Positions 36,145 to 44,285 of a stretch of DNA of 64,000 bases are shown here, in pieces. The notes under the pieces were generated by a model. That model saw only the letters and a program-made list of their open reading frames with translations, made no database searches and was not told where the DNA came from. Position 1 is the first letter of the stretch. Each line of letters begins with the position of its first letter. The translations under genes were made by a program, and so were the position numbers. The DNA is from Sphingomonas sp. LC-1 (GTDB lineage Bacteria; Pseudomonadota; Alphaproteobacteria; Sphingomonadales; Sphingomonadaceae): assembly GCF_025371035.1 (NCBI RefSeq), contig NZ_JANZXB010000011.1:1-64000 (forward strand), written 5' to 3'.

Positions 36145-36996
36145 AGAGCGGCCACGACATGGGCCAGCTTGTCCGGATTGCGGACGATGTAGATCGCCGC
36201 GATCCGGCCGTCACGGATGTCGAGCGCGGTAGTCTGGAGCATGCCGCCGCCCCCACGACTGACATAGCCGGGCAGCCCGTCGATCGTGGCGAAGCGGATC
36301 ACTTCGACGGGCGCGTCGGGGTATTTGCGACGTAGCCCCATGAACAAGCGTTGCGCCTTTGCCAGACCCCGGATGATGTTGTGGAATGCCCGGACGCGCC
36401 CACCGCCATCAGAATGGATCGCAACGTCCTCCGCCAGCAGGTCCGACAGGGCACGCGCGTCACCGTCCCGCGCCGCCGCGAAGAAAGCGCGGGTGATCCG
36501 GGCCGCTTTCCTGCGCATCGACCGGATAGCGCGGCCGCGCCTCCGCGACATGCCGCCGGGCGCGGGAGGCGAGTTGCCGCACGGTGGCCGGTGCGCGGTC
36601 CAGCGTTCTGGCCACCTCGAGCAACCCGACGTCGAACACATCGTGGAGCAGGAAGGCGGCCCGTTCCAACGGCGACAGCCGCTCCATGGCCAGCATGAGC
36701 GTGACGGTCAGATCGTCGGCAACCTCGTCCGGATCGGTTGTGCCGAGCAGCGGCTCGGGCAACCATGTGCCGACATAGGTCTCCCGCCGCACCCGCGCCG
36801 ACTTCAGGTGATCGAGGCAGAGCCGCGTGACGACACGCGTCAGCCATGCGGCGGGTGCCTCGACCTCTTCCACCTGCGACCAGCGCAACCAGGCGTCCTG
36901 CACCAGATCCTCCGCCTCGACGAGCGAGCCGGTCATGCGATAGGCCAGCCGGACGAGCCGCGGCCGCTCCGCCTCGAACAACGCGGCGTCAGGCAT
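36114..36996 (-). pseudogene. ECF41-type (SigJ-like) sigma factor, frameshifted before its SnoaL-like domain
   Basis: The frame from the ATG at 36996 encodes sigma-2 (LVRLAYRMTGSLVEAEDLVQDAWLRW) and sigma-4 (LSPLERAAFLLHDVFDVGLLEVARTL), then leaves frame near 36505-36513 and stops at 36460 (178 residues). The next frame continues KAARITRAFFAAARDGDARALSDLLAEDV to VRNPDKLAHVVAALQAG, a SnoaL/NTF2-like domain. The whole is an ECF41 sigma, a group whose C-terminal extension replaces an anti-sigma factor. Removing one G restores the frame. It overlaps the upstream carboxymuconolactone decarboxylase gene by eight bases, the partner expected for ECF41. If the lesion is real, the cell makes a sigma factor without its regulatory tail. 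Confidence 0.88.
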
Positions 36997-37441
36997 CGTC
37001 CACCGGATGCGCGACGCGAAAAGCCACCTGCAGGCGGTTCCAGATATTGATCGCCCCGATCGCCATGGTCAGCCAGACCTGCTCCGCATCGGAAAATGCC
37101 GCCTTGAGCGCATCATAGTCCGCATCGGGCGCACCCGTCTTGGGCAACAGCGTCAACGCCTCCGCCCAGCCAAGTGCGGCCCGCTCGCGATCCGAATAGA
37201 GCGTCGATTCCCGCCATGCGCTTAGCATGTAAAGCCGCATCTCGCTTTCGCCATGATGACGCAGATCGGTCGCATGCATATGCAGGCAGAAGGCGCAGCC
37301 GTTGATCTGCGACACGCGGAATTTCACCAGTTCGAGCAGATTGTGGTTGAGGCCGCTTTTCGTGAAGCTCTGTTCCAGCGCCATCATGGCTGTGATCGCT
37401 TCGGGAACCAGAGCGTGTGGGTTCAGGATACGGGGTGTCAT
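36989..37441 (-). CDS. Carboxymuconolactone decarboxylase family (AhpD-like) protein
   Basis: A 150-residue CMD/AhpD-fold protein with the redox motif CAFCLHMHATD (C-x-x-C-x-x-x-H), so an alkylhydroperoxidase-type peroxide reductase is more likely than a true decarboxylase. The ATG at 37441 follows CAAGGAGA. It is the first gene of an operon with the ECF41 sigma factor, and an ECF41-type promoter lies 30-60 bases ahead of the start. Confidence 0.92.
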   Translation of the reverse strand: MTPRILNPHALVPEAITAMMALEQSFTKSGLNHNLLELVKFRVSQINGCAFCLHMHATDLRHHGESEMRLYMLSAWRESTLYSDRERAALGWAEALTLLPKTGAPDADYDALKAAFSDAEQVWLTMAIGAINIWNRLQVAFRVAHPVDDA

Positions 37442-37469
37442 GGTCGGTCTCCTTGGGTTCCGACACCAT

Positions 37470-37496
37470 GACGAGACAGCGGCGACTGATGTGACA
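37470..37496 (-). promoter_or_regulatory. ECF41-type promoter
   Basis: On the minus strand the sequence reads TGTCACA, a 16-base spacer, CGTC. To my knowledge this equals the published -35/-10 pattern for ECF41 sigma factors. It lies just upstream of the CMD gene that shares an operon with the ECF41 sigma gene, so positive autoregulation is expected. Confidence 0.8.
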
Positions 37497-37527
37497 TGCC
37501 GGTCCAAAATCTTCGCCCGCTGCCCCG

Positions 37528-38076
37528 CTACGCCGGACCGCGCAGCCGCTTCCGCATCCGGGTCAGCGGTACGACGACTCCGTCGACATGGGTATCGGCG
37601 CGCTCAACCGGCTCGTAACCGCAGGCCGCGTAGAGCGGCACGCCGCCGGCCGTGCCCATCAGTTCAACGGCGGCGAACCCTTCCGCCCGTGCCGCCTGTT
37701 CGCAGTGGTCGAGGATCATCCGGCCGATCCCGCGCCGGACATGGTCCGGCTGGGTGTACATAGCGCGGATACGGGCGGCGTCCTTCGCCGGATCGAGCAG
37801 TGCCGGGTCGCGCAGGTCGGTGCTATGGTCGCCGCCATAGAGCGTCGCACGGCGGCTCCATCCGCCGCAGCCGACCGGCACGCCATGGTCCTCGACGACG
37901 AAGTACGTGCCGTCGCGCACCAATTGCGTGTCGAGTCCCATCACCGAGCGGCTGGCGACGATCTGCGCCGGGGTCAGCACCGCAGCCTGGCCGCGATCGA
38001 TCGACAACGTCATCAAGTTGCGCAGCGCCCCGAGGTCGGCTTCGGTCGCGAGGCGGATCGTCAGGCTGCCGGTCAT
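37528..38076 (-). CDS. GNAT-family N-acetyltransferase
   Basis: A 182-residue GCN5-related acetyltransferase. Acetyl-CoA-binding motif A is in RRGIGRMILDHCEQAA, and a GGVPLYAACGYEPVE tail is typical of the family. Start at the ATG at 38076, which overlaps the stop of the MarR-GNAT gene (ATGA) and follows GGAGCTGG. The substrate is unknown. Confidence 0.9.
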   Translation of the reverse strand: MTGSLTIRLATEADLGALRNLMTLSIDRGQAAVLTPAQIVASRSVMGLDTQLVRDGTYFVVEDHGVPVGCGGWSRRATLYGGDHSTDLRDPALLDPAKDAARIRAMYTQPDHVRRGIGRMILDHCEQAARAEGFAAVELMGTAGGVPLYAACGYEPVERADTHVDGVVVPLTRMRKRLRGPA

Positions 38077-38999
38077 GCCGCCAGCTCCAGCCGCCATGTC
38101 TCTCCCTGAAGTGGAATGCCGAACCGCTCATGCATCGCCGTCTCGACACACACGAAACCATGCGCGGCATAGAGGCGGCGCGCGGATTCCAGCATGGTGT
38201 GGGTCCATAGCGTCACCGCGCGATAGCCCGTTTCCCGTGCGAAGGTGACGCAAGCGCCGATCAGAGCATCGCCGATGCCCCGGCGGCGGGCGAAGGGCTC
38301 GACATGCAACAACCGCAGCCGGGCGATGCCGTCGCCCTCGTCGGTGACGAACACCGCGCCCGCCATCACCCCGTCGATCTCGGCGACCCAGCATTGCTCG
38401 CGCTTGGGATTGAAGTCGCGCAGGAACGCCGCGGTCGCCTCGCTTTCGATCACCTCCAGTTCGCGACCCCAGCCGTGACTTTCGGCATAGAGGAGCGCCT
38501 GGCGCGCGGCGATCAGCGCGGGCTCGCCGGTGCGGAAGGGTCGGATTACGAACGGCCCACCCGAGGCCGGATCCAGCAGTAGCCGCGCGCGTGTCAGTGC
38601 CTCGACCAGATCGCGCCGCCCCTGCCCTTCCACCGTGCCGAGCAGATCGCCGACGGCATGGCTCTGGCGGTGGTCGAGCGTGCCGAAGGCCTCACGTCCC
38701 GCCTCGGTCAGCCGCAGGTCACGCGCACGGGCGTCATTGTCGCGGCGCACGCGCACGATCCAGCCCCGCTTCTCGAAGCGTGCGACCAGGCGACTGAGAT
38801 AGCCCGCATCCATGCCCAGCGCGTGCTGCAATACGCTGGCGGTAACCGGCTCGCGCGTGGCGATCTCGAACAGCAAGCGCGCTTCGGGCAGGCTCGCCTC
38901 GGTGCCGAGGAAGCGCGCGTCGAGCGCGCCGATCGTCTGGGTGTAGAAGCGGTTGAACCGGCGGATGGCGGTGACGTCTGCATCTTCCATGTCGGCCAT
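38073..38999 (-). CDS. MarR-type regulator fused to GNAT acetyltransferase
   Basis: A 308-residue fusion. Residues 1-150 are a MarR winged helix (PEARLLFEIATREPVTASVLQHALGMDAGYLSRLVARFEKRGWIVR). Residues 155-308 are a GNAT domain with motif A in RRRGIGDALIGACVTFARETGYRAVTLWTH. Such two-domain proteins are known in proteobacteria and actinobacteria. A perfect 17-bp palindrome sits just ahead of the gene (39013-39029), presumably its own operator. It is coupled to a second GNAT gene downstream. Confidence 0.92.
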   Translation of the reverse strand: MADMEDADVTAIRRFNRFYTQTIGALDARFLGTEASLPEARLLFEIATREPVTASVLQHALGMDAGYLSRLVARFEKRGWIVRVRRDNDARARDLRLTEAGREAFGTLDHRQSHAVGDLLGTVEGQGRRDLVEALTRARLLLDPASGGPFVIRPFRTGEPALIAARQALLYAESHGWGRELEVIESEATAAFLRDFNPKREQCWVAEIDGVMAGAVFVTDEGDGIARLRLLHVEPFARRRGIGDALIGACVTFARETGYRAVTLWTHTMLESARRLYAAHGFVCVETAMHERFGIPLQGETWRLELAA

Positions 39000-39012
39000 G
39001 CTGGATCAGTTT

Positions 39013-39029
39013 ACTTGACTGAGTCAAGT
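39013..39029. promoter_or_regulatory. Perfect palindrome, likely MarR operator
   Basis: ACTTGACTGAGTCAAGT is an exact 8-1-8 palindrome placed 14 bases ahead of the MarR-GNAT start codon and just past the AraC gene stop. MarR dimers bind palindromes of this size, and the position over a promoter suggests autorepression. Confidence 0.75.
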
Positions 39030-39030
39030 A

Positions 39031-39927
39031 TCAGGGCAGTGCAGGCTCCGGCACCAGTTGCGCGCGCATCGCTGCTGCATCCCGCCCCGGCGGTGCCCCG
39101 AACAGACGGCGATAGTCGCGGCTGAATTGCGACAGGCTTTCGTAACCAATCGCGAAGCCGACCCGCGCGACATCCTCGGCGGCGACCAGGCGGCGGCGTG
39201 CTTCCTGCAAGCGGACCTGCTTCTGGAACTGCACCGGCGTCATCGTCGTCACCGCCTTGAAATGGCGGTGGAAGCCGGGGACGCTCATGCCCGCCAGGGC
39301 CGCTAGGTCGGCCACGCGCAGCGTCTCGGCATAATGGTTGCGGATGAACCCCGTGGCACGCCCGATCCGCGCGGCATGAGTGTCGACAAGACCCATCTGG
39401 CGAAGCGCCGGTCCAAGCGTGCCGCCAAGCAGCCGCCAGACGATCTCGCGCCGGATCAGCGGGGCGAGCACCGCCTGGTCGGCCGGATGGTCGAGCAGCT
39501 CAAGCAACCGCCTGAGAGGATCGCGCAACGCCGGGTCATGGTCGCTGGTCGCCAGCGCGTTGAAGGTCGCGGCCGGCCCCTGCCCGCTGGCCTGCTCCGC
39601 CACCAGTTCGGCCACCGTTACGGGCTCGATCGCAAGCGACAGCGCCAGATAGGGCTCCTCCGCGCTCGCCCGGACGATGCGTGACGTGACCGGCAGGTCG
39701 ACCGAGGCGAGCAGGCATTGGCCCTCGGCATAATGATAGGGCGTCGGCCCCAGCATCGACATCTTCGCGCCCTGCACGACGAGGCAGAAGGACGGCCGAT
39801 AGACCGTGCGGATGATGCCGGTCGGCTCCTCCGCGCGGGTAATGAGCAGGCCCGGGATCGGCGTTTCGCGACCATGGGCGAACCAATGGCGCTCGATCAG
39901 TCGGGCAAGGTCGGACAATGTCGTCAT
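39031..39927 (-). CDS. AraC-family transcriptional regulator
   Basis: A 298-residue regulator of the AraC/XylS class with an N-terminal AraC-type cupin domain (RPSFCLVVQGAKMSMLG) and a C-terminal double HTH (LRVADLAALAGMSVPGFHRHFKAVTTMTPVQFQKQVRLQEAR). Start at the ATG at 39927; an in-frame start at 39963 is less likely. It diverges from an aldo-keto reductase. Directly repeated half-sites lie between them. Confidence 0.92.
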   Translation of the reverse strand: MTTLSDLARLIERHWFAHGRETPIPGLLITRAEEPTGIIRTVYRPSFCLVVQGAKMSMLGPTPYHYAEGQCLLASVDLPVTSRIVRASAEEPYLALSLAIEPVTVAELVAEQASGQGPAATFNALATSDHDPALRDPLRRLLELLDHPADQAVLAPLIRREIVWRLLGGTLGPALRQMGLVDTHAARIGRATGFIRNHYAETLRVADLAALAGMSVPGFHRHFKAVTTMTPVQFQKQVRLQEARRRLVAAEDVARVGFAIGYESLSQFSRDYRRLFGAPPGRDAAAMRAQLVPEPALP

Positions 39928-39975
39928 GGCAGAGATCGTAGCCTCGCCGCGCGCCGAAAACACCGTCTACGCATT

Positions 39976-40012
39976 ACTTTGATAGGATCGGGCAGGACTT
40001 TGATCGGATCGG
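39976..40012 (+). promoter_or_regulatory. 21-bp-spaced direct repeats between araC-like and reductase genes
   Basis: ACTTTGATAGGATCGG (39976-39991) and ACTTTGATCGGATCGG (39997-40012) match at 15 of 16 positions and start 21 bases apart, two helical turns. AraC-family dimers bind such direct repeats, so this is the probable operator for the divergent reductase gene. Confidence 0.7.
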
Positions 40013-40076
40013 CGTCGCGGGGCCGAGCGTTCGCGGCGTACCTCCGGCTGATCCATTCCAACAGGAGAACCATCCC

Positions 40077-41093
40077 ATGCGTATGCGCCAACTCGGCCAT
40101 AGCGGCCTGTTCGTGTCCGAACTCTGCCTCGGCACCATGACCTTCGGCGGCAGCGAGGGCATCTGGGGCCAGATCGGTCAGCTTCGTCAGGACGAGGCCG
40201 ATACGCTCGTGAAGACCGCGCTCGATGCCGGGGTCAACTTCATCGACACCGCCAATGTCTATGCCGGAGGCGAGAGCGAGCGAATCCTCGGCCAGTCGCT
40301 CAAGAATTTGGGCGTTGCCCGCGACGACGTCGTGATCGCGACCAAGGTGCTGGGCGTGATGGGCGACGGTCCCAATGCGCGCGGCGCCTCGCGCGGCCAT
40401 ATCCTCAGCCAGTGCAAGCAGAGCCTCCAGCGGCTCGGCCTCGACCATATCGACCTCTACCAGATCCACGGCTTCGACCCCGCTACGCCGATCGAGGAGA
40501 CATTGGAGGCGCTCGACACGCTCGTCCGCCATGGTCACGTCCGCTATCTCGGCCTGTCGAACTGGGCGGCGTGGCAGGTGGTGAAGGCGGTCGGCATCAC
40601 GGAGGCCCGGCGGCTCGCACCCATCCTGTCGCTCCAGGCCTATTACACGCTGGTCGGCCGCGACCTGGAACGCGAGATCGTGCCGATGCTGCGGTTCGAG
40701 AAGATCGGGCTGATGGTGTGGAGCCCGCTCGCTGGCGGGTATCTGTCGGGCAAATATGATGGCGAGGGCCAGGCGGCGGACGGGCGGCGCGCGAATTTCG
40801 ACTTTCCGCCGGTCGATCGCACCCGTGGTTCGGTGGCGATCCCGGAAATGCGCCGCATCGCCGAGGCGAAGGGCTGCACCGTCGCGCAGGTCGCGCTCGC
40901 CTGGCTGCTCCACCAGCCGGTGGTTACGAGCGTGATCGTCGGGGCCAAGCGGGCCGATCAGCTTACCGACAATATCGCCGCGACCCAAGTGTCGCTCGAC
41001 GCGGACGATCTCGCCACGCTCGATGCGGTGACCAAGCTGCCAGCGGAGTATCCCGGCTGGATGCTGGAGCGCCAAGGCGGCTATCGCGCCTGA
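40077..41093 (+). CDS. Aldo-keto reductase
   Basis: A 338-residue aldo-keto reductase of the YajO/Tas-like group. The tetrad is visible as D and Y in NFIDTANVYAGG, K in VIATKVLG and H in LYQIHGFDPA. CAGGAGAACC precedes the ATG. It is divergent from an AraC regulator with direct-repeat operators between, so probably inducible. The gene ends only six bases before the repeated block that carries the second metallophosphoesterase. Confidence 0.92.
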   Translation: MRMRQLGHSGLFVSELCLGTMTFGGSEGIWGQIGQLRQDEADTLVKTALDAGVNFIDTANVYAGGESERILGQSLKNLGVARDDVVIATKVLGVMGDGPNARGASRGHILSQCKQSLQRLGLDHIDLYQIHGFDPATPIEETLEALDTLVRHGHVRYLGLSNWAAWQVVKAVGITEARRLAPILSLQAYYTLVGRDLEREIVPMLRFEKIGLMVWSPLAGGYLSGKYDGEGQAADGRRANFDFPPVDRTRGSVAIPEMRRIAEAKGCTVAQVALAWLLHQPVVTSVIVGAKRADQLTDNIAATQVSLDADDLATLDAVTKLPAEYPGWMLERQGGYRA

Positions 41094-41106
41094 CGGTCGC
41101 AGGTTC

Positions 41107-41134
41107 GGCGGGATGGTTCCATGACCGTCCCGCC
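41107..41134. terminator. Hairpin downstream of metallophosphoesterase copy 2
   Basis: Same stem (GGCGGGA / TCCCGCC with inner GGT/ACC) as at 9711-9738. It lies between two convergent genes and could end transcription from both sides, though no U-run follows. Confidence 0.5.
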
Positions 41135-41165
41135 GCTCCGACCGTCCGTCCATAGGGGCAGCGGA

Positions 41166-41906
41166 TCACCCGGGCAGGATACGGCCTGTCCGGGCGGCAT
41201 GGGCAAAGGCCGGGAAACCGAAAGCCTCCGCCTGACGCGCCGCGATCTCATAGTCATAAGGCACGCCGTGCAGTTGGGCCGCCCATCCGGCGTTGCGACG
41301 CTCAACGATGGCATAGCGCGCCAGCGGGCTGCCCGCCTCCATGACATGCGGGGTCGCGCCCCGATCCCGGTAGCACGGCATCCCGACGCTACCGGGATTA
41401 ACGATCAGCACGCCATCGACCGCCACGATGCGCGGCGTGTGCGTATGTCCGCACAGCACCAGACTGGCCGTCCCGATCCCCTTCAGGCGCGGCCGGATGG
41501 CGACATCGGCATCCAGCGTCGCGCGGCCGGAGGTCACGTCTTCGAGCAGATACTCCAGATCCCCGCCGGCCGGGCTGCCATGGCAGGCGAAGACGTCGCC
41601 ATCGCAAAGGGTGAGCGTCGCGGGCAGGCTCTCGATCCATGCCCAGTGCTCCCGCGTGAGGAGCGGCCGCGCCAGAACGTCGAACGCCCCGCCGCTGCCG
41701 TCCTGCAACTGGCGCTCGTGATTGCCGGCGATGGTGTGATAGCCGGAGCGCATCTGAAGCTCGGCGCTTCCCGCAGGATCGAACGGGCCGGACACGAGGT
41801 CACCCAAATTGACGATCAGGTCGGGTGCGGCGGCGGTCATCGCGTCGCGCACAGCCTCCAGCGCGGCCAGATTTCCATGGACGTCGGCAATAATCCCGAT
41901 CTTCAA
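41166..41906 (-). CDS. Metallophosphoesterase, YfcE-like (copy 2)
   Basis: A 246-residue paralogue of the gene at 9770-10510, the same length and collinear with a constant offset of 31,396 bases. The active-site set is kept (ADVHGNLAALE, NLGDLVSG, AGNHE, CHGSP, CGHTHTP). Differences are scattered and mostly conservative, so both copies seem to be under selection for function. Start is the TTG at 41906, as in copy 1. This copy lies within the island; it diverges from the YcaQ-like gene at 42047. Confidence 0.9.
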   Translation of the reverse strand: MKIGIIADVHGNLAALEAVRDAMTAAAPDLIVNLGDLVSGPFDPAGSAELQMRSGYHTIAGNHERQLQDGSGGAFDVLARPLLTREHWAWIESLPATLTLCDGDVFACHGSPAGGDLEYLLEDVTSGRATLDADVAIRPRLKGIGTASLVLCGHTHTPRIVAVDGVLIVNPGSVGMPCYRDRGATPHVMEAGSPLARYAIVERRNAGWAAQLHGVPYDYEIAARQAEAFGFPAFAHAARTGRILPG

Positions 41907-42046
41907 TGCTTCCTCCTCGGCGGACACACGCAGCGTCCGGGCGGTACTTGGCAGACGCTCCTTCAAAACGCCATGCAGGGCAGCGGCCCACACGCTGCCA
42001 GCCCGCCGGATTGACGCCCGCCCAATTAAAGTCCTTCTCCCCCACT

Positions 42047-43219
42047 ATGAACGTTTCCCTCCGTGAAGCCCGTAGGATCGTCCTGGCAGCCCAGGGCTTT
42101 GGTCGCGCGCGTCCCGACAGCCCGTCCGTTCGCCATCTGCGCAGCACCGCCGAGCGGCTTAACCTGTTCCAGATCGATAGCGTCAACGTGCTGACGCGGG
42201 CGCATTATCTGCCCGCCTTCTCACGTCTCGGTGGCTATGACCGCGCCATACTGGAGGGCGATGCGTGGGGGCCGACACGTCAGCGGCGCATGTTCGAATT
42301 TTGGGCGCACGAGGCATCGTTGCTGCCGCTCGACCTCCACCCACTGCTCCGCTGGCGCATGGCGCGGGCGGAGCGAGGTGAGATCGGCTATCAGGCACTG
42401 CGGCGGTTCGCGACCGAGCGCCGCGCCGAGGCGGACTCCGTGCTCGAACGGATTACCACCGAAGGCCCGCTGGCGGCGGCCGACTTCGAGAACGGGGCCA
42501 GCCGCAGTGGCTGGTGGGAATGGAGCCACGTCAAGCATGCGCTCGAATGGCTGTTCTGGTCCGGGCAGATCACCACCGCGACCCGGCGGGGCAGCTTCGC
42601 GCGCCTGTACGACCTGACCGAGCGGGTCATCCCGCCGGCGATGCTGGCGCTCCCCACGCCGTCGGTCGAGGCGGCGCAACGTGCGCTGATCGAACGCAGC
42701 GCCCGTGCCTTAGGCATCGCCACCGCAAGCGACCTGCGCGACTATTTCCGGTTGAAGCCCGTCGAAGCCGATCACGCCATCGCCGATCTGGCGGAGGACG
42801 GCGTGCTCGTGCCGGTGCGGGTCGAGGGCTGGAGCCAGAAGGCATGGATGCATCGCGACGCGACCATGCCGCGCCGGGTGCGCAGCGCTGCCTTGCTCGC
42901 GCCGTTCGATCCTTTGATCTGGGAGCGGGCCCGCGCCGAACGCCTGTTCGGGTTCCACTATCGCATCGAAATCTATGTCCCGCAGGATCGGCGGACGCAT
43001 GGCTATTACGTGCTGCCCTTCCTGATGGACGAGGCGCTGGTTGCCCGAGTAGATCTGAAAGCAGATCGGCAGGCGGGGATGCTGCTCGCGCACCGCATCA
43101 CGCTGGAACCGGGAGCGCCCGTCGATACGCTGCCTCGGCTTCAGGTCGAGTTGGACCAGATGGCGGCATGGCTCGGTTTGGACGCAGTCCGTATTGGCGC
43201 GGTCGTGCATCGCGGTTGA
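42047..43219 (+). CDS. YcaQ-like winged-helix DNA glycosylase family protein
   Basis: A 390-residue protein of the HTH_42/YcaQ (AlkX) family, DNA glycosylases that unhook interstrand crosslinks. The family's catalytic Q-x-D is present in NLFQIDSVNVLTRAHYL. Repeated winged-helix units follow, along with LLAPFDPLIWERARAERLFGF, typical of the C-terminal part. Start at the ATG at 42047. It may add a DNA-repair function to the island beside dinB-alkB. Confidence 0.88.
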   Translation: MNVSLREARRIVLAAQGFGRARPDSPSVRHLRSTAERLNLFQIDSVNVLTRAHYLPAFSRLGGYDRAILEGDAWGPTRQRRMFEFWAHEASLLPLDLHPLLRWRMARAERGEIGYQALRRFATERRAEADSVLERITTEGPLAAADFENGASRSGWWEWSHVKHALEWLFWSGQITTATRRGSFARLYDLTERVIPPAMLALPTPSVEAAQRALIERSARALGIATASDLRDYFRLKPVEADHAIADLAEDGVLVPVRVEGWSQKAWMHRDATMPRRVRSAALLAPFDPLIWERARAERLFGFHYRIEIYVPQDRRTHGYYVLPFLMDEALVARVDLKADRQAGMLLAHRITLEPGAPVDTLPRLQVELDQMAAWLGLDAVRIGAVVHRG

Positions 43220-43232
43220 GCGTCTTCGCCCG

Positions 43233-44285
43233 TCACGTTGCTCCACCCCGCTCGGCGGCGGGCACGATGCCGTCGTCGAGCAATGCATGGAGCGCGGCGA
43301 TATGGCCATTGTCGCGCGCGCCGCTGGGATCGGAGGTCATGACGACCGTCAGCTTCAGGTCTGGCACGATGAACAGCATCTGTCCGCCATAGCCCCAGGC
43401 GAAGCGCAACGGATGGCCACGACTGGCGCCAACGAACCAGCCATAGCCATATTGCCCGCCGCTCCATGGCGATACGGTGCGCGGGGTCCAACTTTCGTCG
43501 ATCCAGCGCGCAGGCACGACCCGTCGTCCATCGATCACGCCACCCAGGCGATAGAGTTCGCCGAACCGCGCCAGACTGCGCGGCGACATCATCATGTCGT
43601 TGCCGCCGAAATAGATGCCCTGCGGATCGCGCGACCATGGCGGGATGGTGATGCCGAGCGGCTCCGCCAGCCAGTCGCGCATCAGCGTGTGGGTGTCGCG
43701 TCCCGACGCGCGGGTCAGCATCGCCGACAGCAGATGCGTGTTGCCGGTCGAGTAGAGCATCGCGCCGCCCGGCTGATCGACGAACGGGCGCGCGAGGGCG
43801 AAGCGGACCCAGTTGCGACTGGACACCCAGCGCCCGTAATTCTCACCCGACGTCCGCTCCACTCCGGCGCGCATCGTCAGCAGATCCTCAACAGTTAGGC
43901 GGGCAAGACGCGGGTCGGGATTGGGCGGCGCATCGCTGCCGAGCACCGACAGCACGGGCTGGTCGACGCCGGTCAGCACGCCCCGCGCGATCGCAATGCC
44001 GACCAGCGCGGACAGGACCGACTTGGACGCGGACTTGATATTGACCGGTCGGTCGAGCGGTGGCCCGCCGTTGAAGCGCTGCTCGGCCAGCACCTGCCCG
44101 TCGCGGAGGACCAGCAGCGAGCGGAGCCGGGGAAGACGGCTGGCATGGGCAACGGTGTCGGCAAGGATGGCGCTGTCTAGGCCACGCGTTTCGACCGGGC
44201 TGGATACGGCTGCTTGCCGTGGTGCAGGCGCAGCATCGCAACCGCTGGCGAGCAGGAATGACAGCGCGCAGGCATATCTCTTCAC
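43233..44285 (-). CDS. Beta-lactamase-fold serine hydrolase lipoprotein
   Basis: A 350-residue serine hydrolase of the class C beta-lactamase/esterase family. The S-x-x-K nucleophile motif is SASKSV (about 85-90), with Y-x-N-like YSTGNTHLLSAML and a C-terminal GYGGQ motif. The N-terminus MKRYACALSFLLASGC has a lipobox (LASG/C), so it is probably a lipoprotein. Start is a GTG at 44285 overlapping the stop of the alpha/beta hydrolase gene (GTGA). Substrate unknown; likely an esterase or amidase rather than a resistance enzyme. Confidence 0.9.
   Translation of the reverse strand: MKRYACALSFLLASGCDAAPAPRQAAVSSPVETRGLDSAILADTVAHASRLPRLRSLLVLRDGQVLAEQRFNGGPPLDRPVNIKSASKSVLSALVGIAIARGVLTGVDQPVLSVLGSDAPPNPDPRLARLTVEDLLTMRAGVERTSGENYGRWVSSRNWVRFALARPFVDQPGGAMLYSTGNTHLLSAMLTRASGRDTHTLMRDWLAEPLGITIPPWSRDPQGIYFGGNDMMMSPRSLARFGELYRLGGVIDGRRVVPARWIDESWTPRTVSPWSGGQYGYGWFVGASRGHPLRFAWGYGGQMLFIVPDLKLTVVMTSDPSGARDNGHIAALHALLDDGIVPAAERGGAT

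Noticed and set aside
43233-44285. Beta-lactam resistance gene
   Set aside because: S-x-x-K and a Y-x-N-like motif occur in many esterases of this fold; the lipoprotein signal and coupling to an alpha/beta hydrolase favour an esterase-type role.
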